Shown: positions 35,551-44,069, numbered from the stretch's first letter. The stretch: DNA of 64,000 bases from Pseudooceanicola endophyticus (GCF_018760365.1 NZ_JAHIAB010000015.1:1-64000), one strand, 5' to 3'. The notes: a model not told the origin generated them from the letters alone. A program made the numbers and translations.

Positions 35551-37107
35551 TCACTGTTCCTTCCCGTTGAAGACGGTGTCGCGCTGCGCCGTGTCGCCGT
35601 TCAGCGTATCCTCGACGACCAGCTCGACCTCGGTGCGTTCGGCCGAGGCCGGGGCGGTGCCCTTCGGCGCCTCGATGTAGACGCGCGCCAGATGGGCGCT
35701 GTCGGGGGCAACCAGCACGGTGTCGTCGGGGCTGCCCTCGACCCGGACGGTGAAGGCGGGATCGCCCTCAACGCTCAGCCGGAAGGGCCGTTCCTCGCCG
35801 TGCTTGTTGCGCAGGCGGACATCGTAGACGTTGCGGATCGTGCCGTCCGAAAGGGTGATGAAGGTCGGGTTGCGCACCGGGGCCACCGTCATGTCGATGT
35901 CAGAACGCAGCGCCAGCGCCACCAGCAGCCCGATCCCGATCCCCGCCCAGAGCACGGTGTAGAGCATCGTGCGCGGCCGCAGGATGTGCCGCCAGACCGA
36001 GCGCGGCTCCTGGCCCGCACGTTGGGCGGTCTCGTCCGTGAGGGCCATGTAGCCGACCAGCCCGCGCGGCTTGCCGATCTTGTCCATCACCTCGTCGCAG
36101 GCGTCGATGCACAGGGCGCAGGTGATGCAGGCCATCTGCTGGCCATCGCGGATGTCGATCCCCATCGGGCAGACGTTGACGCAGGCGTTGCAATCGATGC
36201 AGTCGCCCAGCGTCTCTTTCGCGGGGATCGCGCCGCCAACGCCCGAGGGCATCCCCGGCATGGCGATGAAAGGGGCAATGCCGCCCTCCTTCGGGCCGGT
36301 CGCGCGCAGCGAGGCGGTGGCGGCATCGGCCTTCTCCTGCATGGCGGCGCGGCGGCGGTGCTTGCCACGGGGTTCGCCCCGCCATTCCCGATAGGCCACG
36401 GTGATCGTGTCCTCGTCCATCATGGCGGCCTGGATGCGTGGCCAGGGGCAGGCATAGATGCAGATCTGCTCGCGCGCGAAGCCGCCGAAGAAGAAGGTGG
36501 TCAGGGTCAGGATGCCCATGGTCGTGTAGGCAACCGGGTGCGCGTTGAAGGTCAGCAGGTCCAGCAGAAGCGAGGGCGCATCGGCGAAATAGAAGACCCA
36601 GGCGCCCCCGGTGGCCAGGCCGATCAGCAGCCAGGCGGCCCATTTCGTCAGCCGCAGGCGCAGCTTGCGGGCATCCCATTTCTCCTGCCGTTGCAGGCGC
36701 AGGCGGGCGTTGCGATCACCCTCGATCCAGCGTTCGACCGCGATGAACAGATCCGTCCAGACCGTCTGCGGGCAGGTATAGCCGCACCAGACCCGCCCAA
36801 GCGCCGAGGTGAACAGGAACAGCCCCAGCCCCGCCATCACCAGCATCCCGGCGATGAAGTAGAATTCATGCGGCCAGATCTCGATCCAGAAAAAGTAGAA
36901 ACGGCGGTTCGCAAGGTCGATCAGCACCGCCTGATCGGGCAGGTTCGGGCCGCGATCCCAGCGGATCCAGGGCGTCAGGTAGTAGATGCCCAGGGTGACG
37001 GCCATGATCAGCCACTTCAGGTTGCGGAACGGACCCGAGACCTTGCGGGGAAAGATCGGCTCCCTTGAGGCGTAAAGCTTGGGGCTGTTGGTGTCTTCTG
37101 CGGCCAC
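35551..37107 (-). CDS. ccoG: cbb3 oxidase accessory protein CcoG (RdxA/FixG) with an insertion
   Basis: Polyferredoxin membrane protein of 518 residues that supports copper reduction/delivery for cbb3 oxidase. Membrane segments at about 33-50, 85-102, 155-175 and 195-212; CGYTCPQT (108-115) and CIYACPWPR (216-224) are redox-active cysteine pairs. Two ferredoxin-type clusters follow, with cysteines 303/306/309/313 and 327/330/333/337, then a helix and a C-terminal immunoglobulin-like domain. Residues about 252-298 are an extra Ala/Gly/Pro-rich segment before the first cluster, not usual in the family. Start is GTG 37107 with GGAGGAAG eight bases upstream. First gene of the operon, behind an FnrL box. 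Confidence 0.95.
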   Translation of the reverse strand: MAAEDTNSPKLYASREPIFPRKVSGPFRNLKWLIMAVTLGIYYLTPWIRWDRGPNLPDQAVLIDLANRRFYFFWIEIWPHEFYFIAGMLVMAGLGLFLFTSALGRVWCGYTCPQTVWTDLFIAVERWIEGDRNARLRLQRQEKWDARKLRLRLTKWAAWLLIGLATGGAWVFYFADAPSLLLDLLTFNAHPVAYTTMGILTLTTFFFGGFAREQICIYACPWPRIQAAMMDEDTITVAYREWRGEPRGKHRRRAAMQEKADAATASLRATGPKEGGIAPFIAMPGMPSGVGGAIPAKETLGDCIDCNACVNVCPMGIDIRDGQQMACITCALCIDACDEVMDKIGKPRGLVGYMALTDETAQRAGQEPRSVWRHILRPRTMLYTVLWAGIGIGLLVALALRSDIDMTVAPVRNPTFITLSDGTIRNVYDVRLRNKHGEERPFRLSVEGDPAFTVRVEGSPDDTVLVAPDSAHLARVYIEAPKGTAPASAERTEVELVVEDTLNGDTAQRDTVFNGKEQ

Positions 37108-37146
37108 GGCGATCTTCCTCCGGATGCGTTCCAGGTCGTGAAGGTC

Positions 37147-37187
37147 TTGATAGCTTACCCCCCTTACCCAACCTTGACCTGTATCAA
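37147..37187 (-). promoter_or_regulatory. FnrL-dependent promoter of ccoGHIS
   Basis: TTGACCTGTATCAA (37174-37187) matches the FNR/FnrL consensus TTGAT-N4-ATCAA at nine of ten positions. On the minus strand TATCAA (37152-37147) lies where the -10 of a class II promoter should be, giving a start near 37139 and a 32-base leader to the GTG. FnrL should activate it at low oxygen. Confidence 0.8.
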
Positions 37188-37242
37188 ATCCGGCATTTTC
37201 CCCATACCTATGCGTGTGCGGCCTGTTGTCCCGCCCCCGGGA

Positions 37243-38118
37243 CTACCCCCTGGCCTGGGCCCGGACCCAGCGGATGAAATCGCGCGCCACCGGGCGCAGA
37301 TGGCCGGGACGCGTGACCAGGTAATAGCCCTTCTTGCGCCGGTCTTCGTAAAGCAGGCGCAGCCGTCCGGCAGCGATGTCGGCCTCGGCGAAGGCGCGGG
37401 CGATGACGGCGATGCCGCGCCCGTCGCGCGCCGCATCCAGCACCATGTTGCCGGGCAGAGAGGTCACCCCCTGCGACAGGTCAAGCCGCGCTCCATGCCA
37501 GGACAGGAAATCGCTGGCCTCCGATGTGCCCAGCTCCTGCAACCAGGGATAGCCCGAGAGATCCGCCGGGTTGACCGGCCCGTCCCCCGGCACCAGCCCG
37601 GGGGCGGCGACGATGGCGACCGGGGTCAGGATCAGCAGCTCGGCCTCCAGCCCCGGCCAGTCGCCGCCGCCGTAACGCAGCGCCACCTCGACCCCGCCGG
37701 GGCCGACCTCCTTCAGGGTCGCGGTCGGGTCGATCATCAGCGACTGGCCCGGGTGGGTCTTCTGGAAGTCGGCAAGGCGGGGCAGCAGGAAGGCCCCGGC
37801 GAAGGCCGGGGTGCAGGAGACGGTCAGGGGCCGGGCGGCCTCCTGCCCGGTCAGCCGGGCGATCACGGTTTCCACCCCCGAGAGCCCCTCGATCACCGCA
37901 TCGGCGATCTGGCGCCCCTCGGCGCTCAGCGCCAGCTGGCGGCCCGAACGATCCACCAGCGACAGCCCCAGGCGCTCTTCCAGCAGCTTCACCTGCTGGC
38001 TGACGGCGGCATGGCTGACGTTCAGCCGCGCCCCCGCCGCAACGGTGGAGCCGGTTTCGGACAGCGCTGCCAGGGCACGCAGCGCGGTGAGCGGGGGAAG
38101 GGCCAGCCAATCTACCAT
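37243..38118 (-). CDS. LysR-family regulator (GcvA-like)
   Basis: Regulator of 291 residues. Helix-turn-helix at about residues 18-45 (GSTVAAGARLNVSHAAVSQQVKLLEERLG), with a LysR effector domain of the GcvA subclass behind it. ATG 38118 overlaps a perfect 19-bp palindrome that is probably its operator. Divergent from two overlapping micro-genes. It separates the ccoGHIS and ccoNOQP operons, which it has no visible reason to control. Effector and targets unknown. Confidence 0.88.
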   Translation of the reverse strand: MVDWLALPPLTALRALAALSETGSTVAAGARLNVSHAAVSQQVKLLEERLGLSLVDRSGRQLALSAEGRQIADAVIEGLSGVETVIARLTGQEAARPLTVSCTPAFAGAFLLPRLADFQKTHPGQSLMIDPTATLKEVGPGGVEVALRYGGGDWPGLEAELLILTPVAIVAAPGLVPGDGPVNPADLSGYPWLQELGTSEASDFLSWHGARLDLSQGVTSLPGNMVLDAARDGRGIAVIARAFAEADIAAGRLRLLYEDRRKKGYYLVTRPGHLRPVARDFIRWVRAQARG

Positions 38119-38135
38119 GTAAGCCAGACTTACAT
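38117..38135. promoter_or_regulatory. Palindromic LysR operator at the regulator's start codon
   Basis: ATGTAAG-ccaga-CTTACAT is a perfect inverted repeat with the T-N11-A form expected for LysR regulators. It covers the LysR ATG, suggesting tight autorepression, and lies about 80 bases before the divergent small gene. Confidence 0.75.
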
Positions 38136-38214
38136 ATTCACAGCATTCCTGAATAGGGGATTCGGGCGATGTGGCGCTATGCATGACCCTACACAGACCT
38201 CAGGAGCCAAGCCG

Positions 38215-38334
38215 ATGTTCACGATCTTCGCAAAAACTTTCATGACAGCCACCCGGACAGAGCGCCGCCCCGTGGTGCCCGAAGAGATGCCCCGCCTGCG
38301 CGCCCGCCCCCGCGCCCCGGAGCGCAAGGCATGA
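38215..38334 (+). CDS. Small protein, 39 residues, divergent from LysR
   Basis: Starts at ATG 38215 with CAGGAG nine bases upstream, a good ribosome binding site. The sequence begins MFTIFAKTFMTATRT and continues basic and proline/arginine-rich to a Lys-Ala end. An in-frame ATG at 38183 exists but lacks a site. LysR-micro-gene pairs are common in this family, often with DUF1127-type small proteins; this one does not clearly match DUF1127. Its stop overlaps the next frame as ATGA. Confidence 0.55.
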   Translation: MFTIFAKTFMTATRTERRPVVPEEMPRLRARPRAPERKA

Positions 38335-38426
38335 CGCGGCCGCTGTGGCGTCCGCTCGACGTGGTGGCGGAAGAGGCCCGCCGCCGCAGCCGCCGGCAAA
38401 ATCCGAAGGCCCCGCGCCGGACATGA
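38331..38426 (+). CDS. Small basic protein, 31 residues, coupled to the preceding gene
   Basis: ATG 38331 overlaps the preceding stop (ATGA). The frame gives MTRPLWRPLDVVAEEA followed by an arginine-rich tail, ending at 38426 just before a terminator-like hairpin. The overlap and the hairpin support a real bicistronic micro-operon. No family recognised. Confidence 0.45.
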   Translation: MTRPLWRPLDVVAEEARRRSRRQNPKAPRRT

Positions 38427-38430
38427 AAGA

Positions 38431-38454
38431 CCCGCCCTGCGCAGGCAGGGCGGG
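38431..38454 (+). terminator. Hairpin after the micro-operon
   Basis: CCCGCCCTGC and GCAGGGCGGG form a perfect 10-bp stem with a four-base loop, four bases after the second micro-gene. No T-run. Confidence 0.55.
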
Positions 38455-38482
38455 CCGATCCGTTCCCGAATCCAGAATGTTT

Positions 38483-38527
38483 GGCGCCGGTCGTCCTGAT
38501 ACGCGAACAGGACGGACGACCGGCGCC
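38483..38527 (-). terminator. Large hairpin after ccoP
   Basis: A perfect 14-bp inverted repeat, GGCGCCGGTCGTCC with its complement, and a 17-base loop with further pairing (GTCCTG/CAGGAC as an alternative). It lies 50 bases past the ccoP stop and probably ends or stabilises ccoNOQP mRNA; no T-run. Confidence 0.6.
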
Positions 38528-38577
38528 GGCACCCTTCGCAGTAGCCCCGCGCGAAGGGATCTTGGGGGGCGAAGGGG

Positions 38578-39438
38578 TTACTCCCCCCCGCCCAGCTGAT
38601 GGACATAGGTGGCGACGGCGCGAACCTGCGCCTCGCTCAGGCGCTGACCCCAGGCGGGCATGACGCCGAAGCGGGCCTTTTCGACCGTCTGGCGGATCGT
38701 GGCGTAATCGCCGCCATAGAGCCAGATCGCATCGGTCAGGTTCGGCGCCCCCTGTTCGCGCAGACCCTTGGCGTTTTCGCCATGGCAGGTCACGCAGTTC
38801 TCGGCGAAGACCTCGGCACCACGGGGCACAAGGGTCGCGTCGCGGGGCTCTTCGGACAGCGACATGACGTAGTTCACAACCGCGTCGATATCGCCCTCTT
38901 CCAGCAGACCATCGGTGCCGAAGGCCGGCATCTGGCTGTAGCGCGCCTCGGGGTCGGTTTCGTTCCGGATGCCATGGGTGATGGTGGTGTAGACATCCTG
39001 GATGCTGCCGCCCCAGAGCCAGTCGTCATCGAGCAGGTTGGGGAAGCCCACCGCCCCCGCAGCCCCCGAGCCGTGGCACTGGGCGCACCAGGTCTTGAAG
39101 ACCGCCGCCCCCGCCGAAACCGCATAGCCGTTCAGCTGCGGGTCGTTCGGGATCTGCGTCAGGTCGGCAGCCGCCAGCTGGGCGTTGATCCCGGCATTGG
39201 CGCTTTCCACCTCGGCAATGCGCTCGGCCACCTCGCCGCGGGTCGAGAAGCCCAGGATCCCCGGGGTCGCGCCCTTGATCAGCGGCCAGGCCGGCATCGC
39301 GATGGAATAGCAGATGCCCCAGAAGATGCAGGCGTAGAAGGTCCAGAGCCACCAGCGCGGCAGGGGCGTGTTCAGCTCTTCGATACCATCCCAGCTGTGG
39401 CCGGTGGTGCCGTGCTTTTCCTTGAGATCGTCGCTCAT
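38578..39438 (-). CDS. ccoP: cbb3 oxidase subunit III, diheme cytochrome CcoP
   Basis: Membrane-anchored diheme cytochrome c of 286 residues, electron entry subunit of cbb3 oxidase. One helix (about 29-52) follows a cytoplasmic start; heme sites CAQCH (near residue 118) and CVTCH (near 214) lie in two cytochrome domains, with methionine ligands likely in YSQMPAFG and FGVMPAWG. Start ATG 39438, one base after the ccoQ stop. Last gene of ccoNOQP. Confidence 0.97.
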   Translation of the reverse strand: MSDDLKEKHGTTGHSWDGIEELNTPLPRWWLWTFYACIFWGICYSIAMPAWPLIKGATPGILGFSTRGEVAERIAEVESANAGINAQLAAADLTQIPNDPQLNGYAVSAGAAVFKTWCAQCHGSGAAGAVGFPNLLDDDWLWGGSIQDVYTTITHGIRNETDPEARYSQMPAFGTDGLLEEGDIDAVVNYVMSLSEEPRDATLVPRGAEVFAENCVTCHGENAKGLREQGAPNLTDAIWLYGGDYATIRQTVEKARFGVMPAWGQRLSEAQVRAVATYVHQLGGGE

Positions 39439-39439
39439 C

Positions 39440-39658
39440 TCACTGGTCCTTTCCCGCGTCGCGCGTCCGGGCTGCGTCGGTGTGATCCGTGGAACCGGCG
39501 GGCCGGTCCTCGTGGCGGAAGGGAATGCCCGACGTCTCGCGGTAGGTGGTGCGGCTGCCGGGGCGGAAGACCCAGACCCCGATGCCGACGAAGAAGGTGA
39601 ACATCACCAGCAGCACCCAGCTGTCGGCGAATTCCCGAAGAAGGGAGTAGGTGTCCAT
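39440..39658 (-). CDS. ccoQ: cbb3 oxidase subunit CcoQ
   Basis: Small subunit of 72 residues with one membrane helix (about 14-33, WVLLVMFTFFVGIGVWVF) and a hydrophilic tail. The MDTYSLLREFADSW start is typical of Rhodobacteraceae CcoQ, which in Rhodobacter has been linked to oxidase stability and redox signalling. ATG 39658 begins this segment; an upstream in-frame ATG adds nine unrelated residues. Lies between ccoO and ccoP. Confidence 0.93.
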   Translation of the reverse strand: MDTYSLLREFADSWVLLVMFTFFVGIGVWVFRPGSRTTYRETSGIPFRHEDRPAGSTDHTDAARTRDAGKDQ

Positions 39659-39671
39659 GATCCCCCTCCCC

Positions 39672-40400
39672 TCAGCGGCTGGCATCGGGCGTGAAGGTCG
39701 AGAAATCGACCAGCGTGCCCAGCATCTGCAGGTAGGCGACCAGCGCGTCCATCTCCGAGATCCCGGGCTGGCCGTCGAAATTGCGCACCTGCACCTTGTC
39801 GCCGTAGCGTTCGATCAGACCGTCGGTATCGGCCTCGGGATCGGCCTGGGCGGCAAAGTCGCGTTGCGCCTGTTCCAGCATGTCGCCGCTATAGGGCACG
39901 CCGACGACGGAATGCGTGCGCATCTCGTCCTCGATGTAGCGCCCGTCGATCCTGGCCTTCAGCAGGAAGCCGTATTTCGGCATCACCGATTCCGGCACCA
40001 CGCTTTGCGGGTTGGTCAGGTGATCGACATGCCAGGCGTCGGAATAGCGCCCCCCGACCCGCGCCAGGTCCGGCCCGGTGCGTTTCGATCCCCACTGGAA
40101 CGGGTGATCGTACATCGATTCCGCCGCCAGGGAGTAATGGCCGTAACGCTCCACCTCGTCGCGCATCGGCCGGATCATCTGGGAATGGCAGACATAGCAG
40201 CCCTCGCGCACGTAGACGTCGCGCCCGGCCAGTTCCAGCGGCGTGTAGGGGCGCATCCCCTCGACCTTCTCGATCGTGTTTTCCAGGTAGAAGAGCGGCG
40301 CGATCTCGACCAGGCCGCCGATGGTGACCACCGCGAAGGAGCCCACCAGCAGCAGCGTGGCGTTCTTTTCCAGAATGGCGTGTTTATCAAGGATACCCAT
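39672..40400 (-). CDS. ccoO: cbb3 oxidase subunit II, monoheme cytochrome CcoO
   Basis: Membrane-anchored cytochrome c of 242 residues. An N-terminal helix (about 14-40) is followed by a single heme site CYVCH (68-72) in [14 protein letters not shown], with [13 protein letters not shown] and [12 protein letters not shown] as further family marks, the latter holding the probable Met ligand. Passes electrons from CcoP to CcoN. Twelve bases after ccoN. Confidence 0.97.
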   Translation of the reverse strand: MGILDKHAILEKNATLLLVGSFAVVTIGGLVEIAPLFYLENTIEKVEGMRPYTPLELAGRDVYVREGCYVCHSQMIRPMRDEVERYGHYSLAAESMYDHPFQWGSKRTGPDLARVGGRYSDAWHVDHLTNPQSVVPESVMPKYGFLLKARIDGRYIEDEMRTHSVVGVPYSGDMLEQAQRDFAAQADPEADTDGLIERYGDKVQVRNFDGQPGISEMDALVAYLQMLGTLVDFSTFTPDASR

Positions 40401-40412
40401 GCTCAGCGCTCC

Positions 40413-42017
40413 TTATTCGGCGGGCACGAGGCCGTTGGCGGTATCGACCGCCGGGGCCTTCTTCACGGTGAGGAAGAGGTTGACGCACATGATGATCGCG
40501 CCGCTCAGGTACATGACCCCGCCCAGACCGCGCACCACGTACATCGGGAACTTGGCGGCCACGGTGTCGGCGAAGGAGTTCACCAGGAAGCCGTTGGCAT
40601 CCACCTCGCGCCACATCAGGCCCTCCATGATGCCGGTGACCCACATCGAGGCCGCGTAGAGCACGATCCCGATGGTGGCGAGCCAGAAGTGCCAGCTGAC
40701 CATCGACAGGGAATAGAGGCGTTCCTTGGCCCAGAGTTTCGGCACCAGGAAGTAGAGCGCGCCGAAGGTGATCATGCCGTTCCAGCCAAGCGCGCCGGAA
40801 TGCACATGCCCGATCGTCCAGTCGGTATAGTGCGAGAGCGAGTTGACGGGACGGATCGACATCATCGGCCCTTCGAAGGTCGACATGCCGTAGAAGCCGA
40901 TGGCGATCACCATCATGCGGATCACCGGATCGGTGCGCAGCTTGTCCCAGGCGCCCGAGAGTGTCATCAGCCCGTTGATCATGCCGCCCCAGCTGGGCAT
41001 CCACAGGATGACCGAGAACACCATGCCCAGCGTCGAAGCCCAGTCGGGCAGCGCGGTATAGTGCAGGTGGTGCGGACCGGCCCAGATATAAAGGAAGATC
41101 AGCGCCCAGAAGTGGATGATCGACAGCTTGTAGGAATAGACCGGCTTTTCGGCCTGTTTCGGCACGAAGTAGTACATCATGCCCAGGAAACCGGCGGTCA
41201 GGAAAAAGCCCACGGCATTGTGACCGTACCACCACTGGGTCATGGCATCCTGCACGCCGGCGAAGACCTGTACCGACTTGCTGCCGAACAGGCTGACGGG
41301 GACGGACAGGTTGTTGACCACGTGCAGCATGGCGACGGTGACGATGAAGGACAGGTAGAACCAGTTGGCGACGTAGATGTGCCGCTCCTTGCGGTGCAGG
41401 ATCGTGCCCAGGAAGACCGCAAGGTAGGCCACCCAGACCACGGTCAGCCAGAGGTCGATGTACCATTCGGGCTCGGCATATTCCTTCGACTGGCTGCCCC
41501 CCAGAACATAGGAAAGCGCGGCCATCACGATGAACAGGTTGTAGCCCCAGAACACGAACCAGGCGAGGTTGCCGCCCCAGAGCCGCACGGCCGAGGTCCG
41601 CTGCACCACGTAGAACGAGGTCGCGATCAGGGCGTTGCCCCCAAAGGCGAAGATCACCGCCGAGGTATGCAGCGGCCGCAGCCGCCCGAAGTTCAGGTAG
41701 CCCTGTGCCCATTCGAAGTTCAGCCCCGGGAAGGCCAGCTGGAAGGCGATGAAGACGCCCGCCAGAAAGCCCACGACGCCCCAGAAGGCGGTCGCGGTCA
41801 CGCCGAAGCGGATCACCCCGTCCATGTATTCGCCCGACAGGTCGCGCGTCGCGCGCGTCTCGTCGGTGTTGCGCAGCACCCAGATGAACAGCCCGCCGGC
41901 CACCAGCATGATAAGCAGCGCATTGACCTTGTAGGCCAGATCATGGGCGAAGTTCGCTGCCATCGCCGCGAAGAGCGTGATGAGGGCCAGCGCGGCAAGC
42001 TTGAGAATGTTTGTCAT
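40413..42017 (-). CDS. ccoN: cbb3 cytochrome c oxidase catalytic subunit CcoN
   Basis: Heme-copper oxidase subunit I of 534 residues with about 12-14 membrane helices. It reduces O2 at very low concentrations and pumps protons. Histidine ligand regions are visible in [17 protein letters not shown] (first low-spin ligand), [15 protein letters not shown] (CuB ligand with the cross-linked Tyr of the cbb3 type further on), [13 protein letters not shown] (CuB pair) and [13 protein letters not shown] (heme ligands). ATG 42017 has AAGGGA seven bases upstream; the frame is open 17 codons further but without similarity. A perfect FnrL box precedes it. Confidence 0.98.
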   Translation of the reverse strand: MTNILKLAALALITLFAAMAANFAHDLAYKVNALLIMLVAGGLFIWVLRNTDETRATRDLSGEYMDGVIRFGVTATAFWGVVGFLAGVFIAFQLAFPGLNFEWAQGYLNFGRLRPLHTSAVIFAFGGNALIATSFYVVQRTSAVRLWGGNLAWFVFWGYNLFIVMAALSYVLGGSQSKEYAEPEWYIDLWLTVVWVAYLAVFLGTILHRKERHIYVANWFYLSFIVTVAMLHVVNNLSVPVSLFGSKSVQVFAGVQDAMTQWWYGHNAVGFFLTAGFLGMMYYFVPKQAEKPVYSYKLSIIHFWALIFLYIWAGPHHLHYTALPDWASTLGMVFSVILWMPSWGGMINGLMTLSGAWDKLRTDPVIRMMVIAIGFYGMSTFEGPMMSIRPVNSLSHYTDWTIGHVHSGALGWNGMITFGALYFLVPKLWAKERLYSLSMVSWHFWLATIGIVLYAASMWVTGIMEGLMWREVDANGFLVNSFADTVAAKFPMYVVRGLGGVMYLSGAIIMCVNLFLTVKKAPAVDTANGLVPAE

Positions 42018-42114
42018 TTCGCGTCCCTTCGTCAGTCCCGCGCGGCAGGTCCGGCTGCCGCCAACCACGGAATTGTGACTTTCCGCTTATTGCGTTCAGT
42101 CCGACTCGCTCGCA

Positions 42115-42128
42115 TTGATCTGTATCAA
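42115..42128 (-). promoter_or_regulatory. FnrL box of ccoNOQP
   Basis: TTGATCTGTATCAA is a perfect match to TTGAT-N4-ATCAA. At -41.5 it would set a start near 42080 and a 63-base leader for ccoN. The -10 region there reads CAATAA/AATAAG, weak but AT-rich. Confidence 0.9.
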
Positions 42129-42146
42129 GGGTTTCGCATCCTGCGG

Positions 42147-42160
42147 TTGATGAAGATCAA
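42147..42160 (+). promoter_or_regulatory. FnrL box of the universal stress protein gene
   Basis: TTGATGAAGATCAA is a second perfect match, 32 bp from the ccoN box. CATAGT (42183-42188) stands where a class II -10 should be, predicting a start near 42195 and a 47-base leader. Confidence 0.88.
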
Positions 42161-42241
42161 GGTGCGGCGTTTTCCCACATGCCATAGTCACCTTAACGGT
42201 CGGAAAAACCCGGACGTACGTACGCAGATCAGGAGGCTGCT

Positions 42242-43081
42242 ATGGCCTACAAAACTATTCTCACGGTTCTCACGGACGGCGCGGATGCCAAGCACGTCCT
42301 CGCCCGGGCAACCGCTGCGGCAGAGCTTTTCGACGCCCATCTCGACGTCCTCTGCCTCGGCGTCGACCGCACGCAGGTCGGCTATTACTACGCCGGCGCC
42401 AATGCCATGGTGATGCAGGAAGCCATCAACCGGGCGACAGAGGAAGCCGAAGCGCTGGAAACCGCCGCCAAGGGCATCCTCGCCAACAGCGAGATCCGCT
42501 GGTCCACCGACACCGACGTCGCCCAGCTGGGGGACATCGGGCGTCACCTGGCCTGGCGCGCCCGCTTCGCGGACCTGGTGCTGCTGCCGCGCCCCTACGG
42601 CAAGGGCAAGGGCGCCGAGCTGGAGCCGATCACCGAAAGCGCCCTCTTCGAAGGCCGCGCCCCGGTGGTGATCCTGCCCGACAGCGACCTGCCGATGCCC
42701 GCCGGCAAGCGCGTGCTGCTGTGCTGGAACGACACGCCCGAGGCGCTGAATGCGATTCGCCGCGCCCTGCCGGTGCTGAAACAGGCCGACCAGGTCCACA
42801 TCGTCGTGGTCGATCCGCCGGTGCACGGCCCGGACCGCTCCGATCCCGGTGGCATGCTGGCCAGCTGGCTGGCCCGCCACGGCATCTCCGCCGAGATCGA
42901 GGTGATCTCCAAGACCCTGCCGCGGATTTCCGAGGTGCTGGTACGCCATGCCCGCGACATCGACGCCGACCTGATCGTGATGGGGGCCTACGGCCACTCC
43001 CGCTTCCGCGAAGCGATCCTGGGCGGTGCCACCCGGCACATGCTGGAAGGCTCCGAGCTGCCGGTCTTCCTCGCGCACTGA
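42242..43081 (+). CDS. Tandem universal stress protein, FnrL-regulated
   Basis: Cytoplasmic protein of 279 residues made of two Usp domains (about 1-145 and 150-279). The second has the ATP-binding signature MGAYGHSRFREAILGGATRHML near the end; in the first this motif is degenerate, so only one half probably binds ATP. AGGAGG precedes the ATG. Its promoter carries its own FnrL box, facing away from ccoN, so it should be induced at low oxygen with the oxidase. Precise role unknown. Confidence 0.92.
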   Translation: MAYKTILTVLTDGADAKHVLARATAAAELFDAHLDVLCLGVDRTQVGYYYAGANAMVMQEAINRATEEAEALETAAKGILANSEIRWSTDTDVAQLGDIGRHLAWRARFADLVLLPRPYGKGKGAELEPITESALFEGRAPVVILPDSDLPMPAGKRVLLCWNDTPEALNAIRRALPVLKQADQVHIVVVDPPVHGPDRSDPGGMLASWLARHGISAEIEVISKTLPRISEVLVRHARDIDADLIVMGAYGHSRFREAILGGATRHMLEGSELPVFLAH

Positions 43082-43091
43082 CCCCGCAAGA

Positions 43092-43113
43092 GGGGCGGCC
43101 TTCGGGCCGCCCC
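43092..43113 (+). terminator. Hairpin after usp
   Basis: GGGGCGGCC-TTCG-GGCCGCCCC is a perfect 9-bp stem capped by a stable UUCG tetraloop, ten bases after the stop. No T-run follows directly. Confidence 0.6.
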
Positions 43114-43130
43114 GACGCGCCTTTTGAGGC

Positions 43131-43261
43131 GCGGCCTCCGGCGGGGATATTTATGGCCAGATGAAAGAGCCGGTCCCGCCCCAGAAGCGACCGGCTCTTT
43201 CATTTTCTTGTTTAAAATACCTCGGGGGAGCAGGCCGCAGGCCTGCGGGGGCAGAGCCCCC
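43131..43261. repeat. Intergenic multi-hairpin repeat, copy 6
   Basis: CCTCCGGCGGGGATATTT and GGCCAGATGAAAGAGCCGG open the element. GAAAGAGCCGGTC pairs with GACCGGCTCTTTC (13 bp), followed by ATTTTCTTGTTTAAAATACC, then CAGGCC-gca-GGCCTG and GGGGGC-aga-GCCCCC. It separates the convergent usp and fnrL genes and probably terminates both. Confidence 0.85.
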
Positions 43262-43283
43262 TTCCGGCCCCCTTGGTCAGGCC

Positions 43284-44030
43284 TCAGACCAGCAGACCGC
43301 CATCGTTGTCGTCGCCCGCTTCCTCCAGCAGGCGCGTAAAATCGGGCACGATCACGTGCCGCTTGCCCTCCAGCACGATCACCCCGTCACGTTTCAGCGC
43401 GCTGATCTGGCGGCTGACCGTTTCCAGCGTCAGGCCAAGGTAATCCGCCATCGCCTCGCGGGTCAGAGGCAGGTCAAAGACCAGCTTGCCCTTCGGCGTG
43501 ATCAGGTTCAGCGTCGCGTCACGCCGCGCGATGATCGCCAGCAGGCTGGCAATCTTCTCGCGCGCGGTCTTGCGACCAAGCACAAGCATCCATTCCCGTG
43601 CCGCGTCCAACTCATCCAGGGTCATCTGCAGCAGGCGCTGCGCGATATGCGGCGTGGTCTCCATCAGCTGCTCGAAGGGCTTCTTGCGGAAGCAGCACAT
43701 CACCACATCGCTGGTCGCCACCACGTCGTAGGCCGCCCCGTCGCGCCCCGGGCGACCGACGAAATCCGAGGGCAGCAGCAGCCCGACCATCTGGGTGCGC
43801 CCATCCTCCATCGTCTGGGTCAGCGTGGCGATTCCCGAGACCACCGAGGCCACGAAATCCATCCGGTCTCCGGACCAGACCACGGTCTGACCGGCCTCGA
43901 AGCTGCGGTAGTACTTGATCTCTTCCAGCAGCTCCAGCTCATGGGCATCGCAGCGCGCGCAAACGGCCCGGTGGCGGATCGGGCAACCGCTGCAATCGTG
44001 CTGGGGAAAGATCATGTTATCCTGAAGCAT
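43284..44030 (-). CDS. fnrL: Oxygen-responsive regulator FnrL
   Basis: CRP/FNR-family activator of 248 residues that senses O2 with a labile [4Fe-4S] cluster. N-terminal cysteines 13, 16, 24 and 27 (DCSGCP and VCARCD) plus Cys112/113 provide ligands. A cyclic-nucleotide-like beta barrel, dimer helix (about 130-160) and helix-turn-helix (189-210) follow; the recognition helix LETVSR carries Glu203, Ser206 and Arg207, which read TTGAT half-sites. ATG 44030 gives the length known for Rhodobacter FnrL; ATG 44015, with AGGA just upstream, is an alternative. Divergent from hemN with an FnrL box between, so probably autoregulated. Its targets in this window include ccoG, ccoN, usp and hemN. Confidence 0.96.
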   Translation of the reverse strand: MLQDNMIFPQHDCSGCPIRHRAVCARCDAHELELLEEIKYYRSFEAGQTVVWSGDRMDFVASVVSGIATLTQTMEDGRTQMVGLLLPSDFVGRPGRDGAAYDVVATSDVVMCCFRKKPFEQLMETTPHIAQRLLQMTLDELDAAREWMLVLGRKTAREKIASLLAIIARRDATLNLITPKGKLVFDLPLTREAMADYLGLTLETVSRQISALKRDGVIVLEGKRHVIVPDFTRLLEEAGDDNDGGLLV

Positions 44031-44069
44031 CTGGGACCGGGCACCGCGAGTGAGAGAGCATGGAGGCGG

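Noticed and set aside
39651-42413. A 920-codon open frame on the plus strand, antisense to ccoP-ccoN
   Set aside because: It lies opposite well-identified cco genes, is rich in His, Gln, Asp and Arg as expected for a shadow frame in GC-rich DNA, and has no ribosome binding site or family resemblance.
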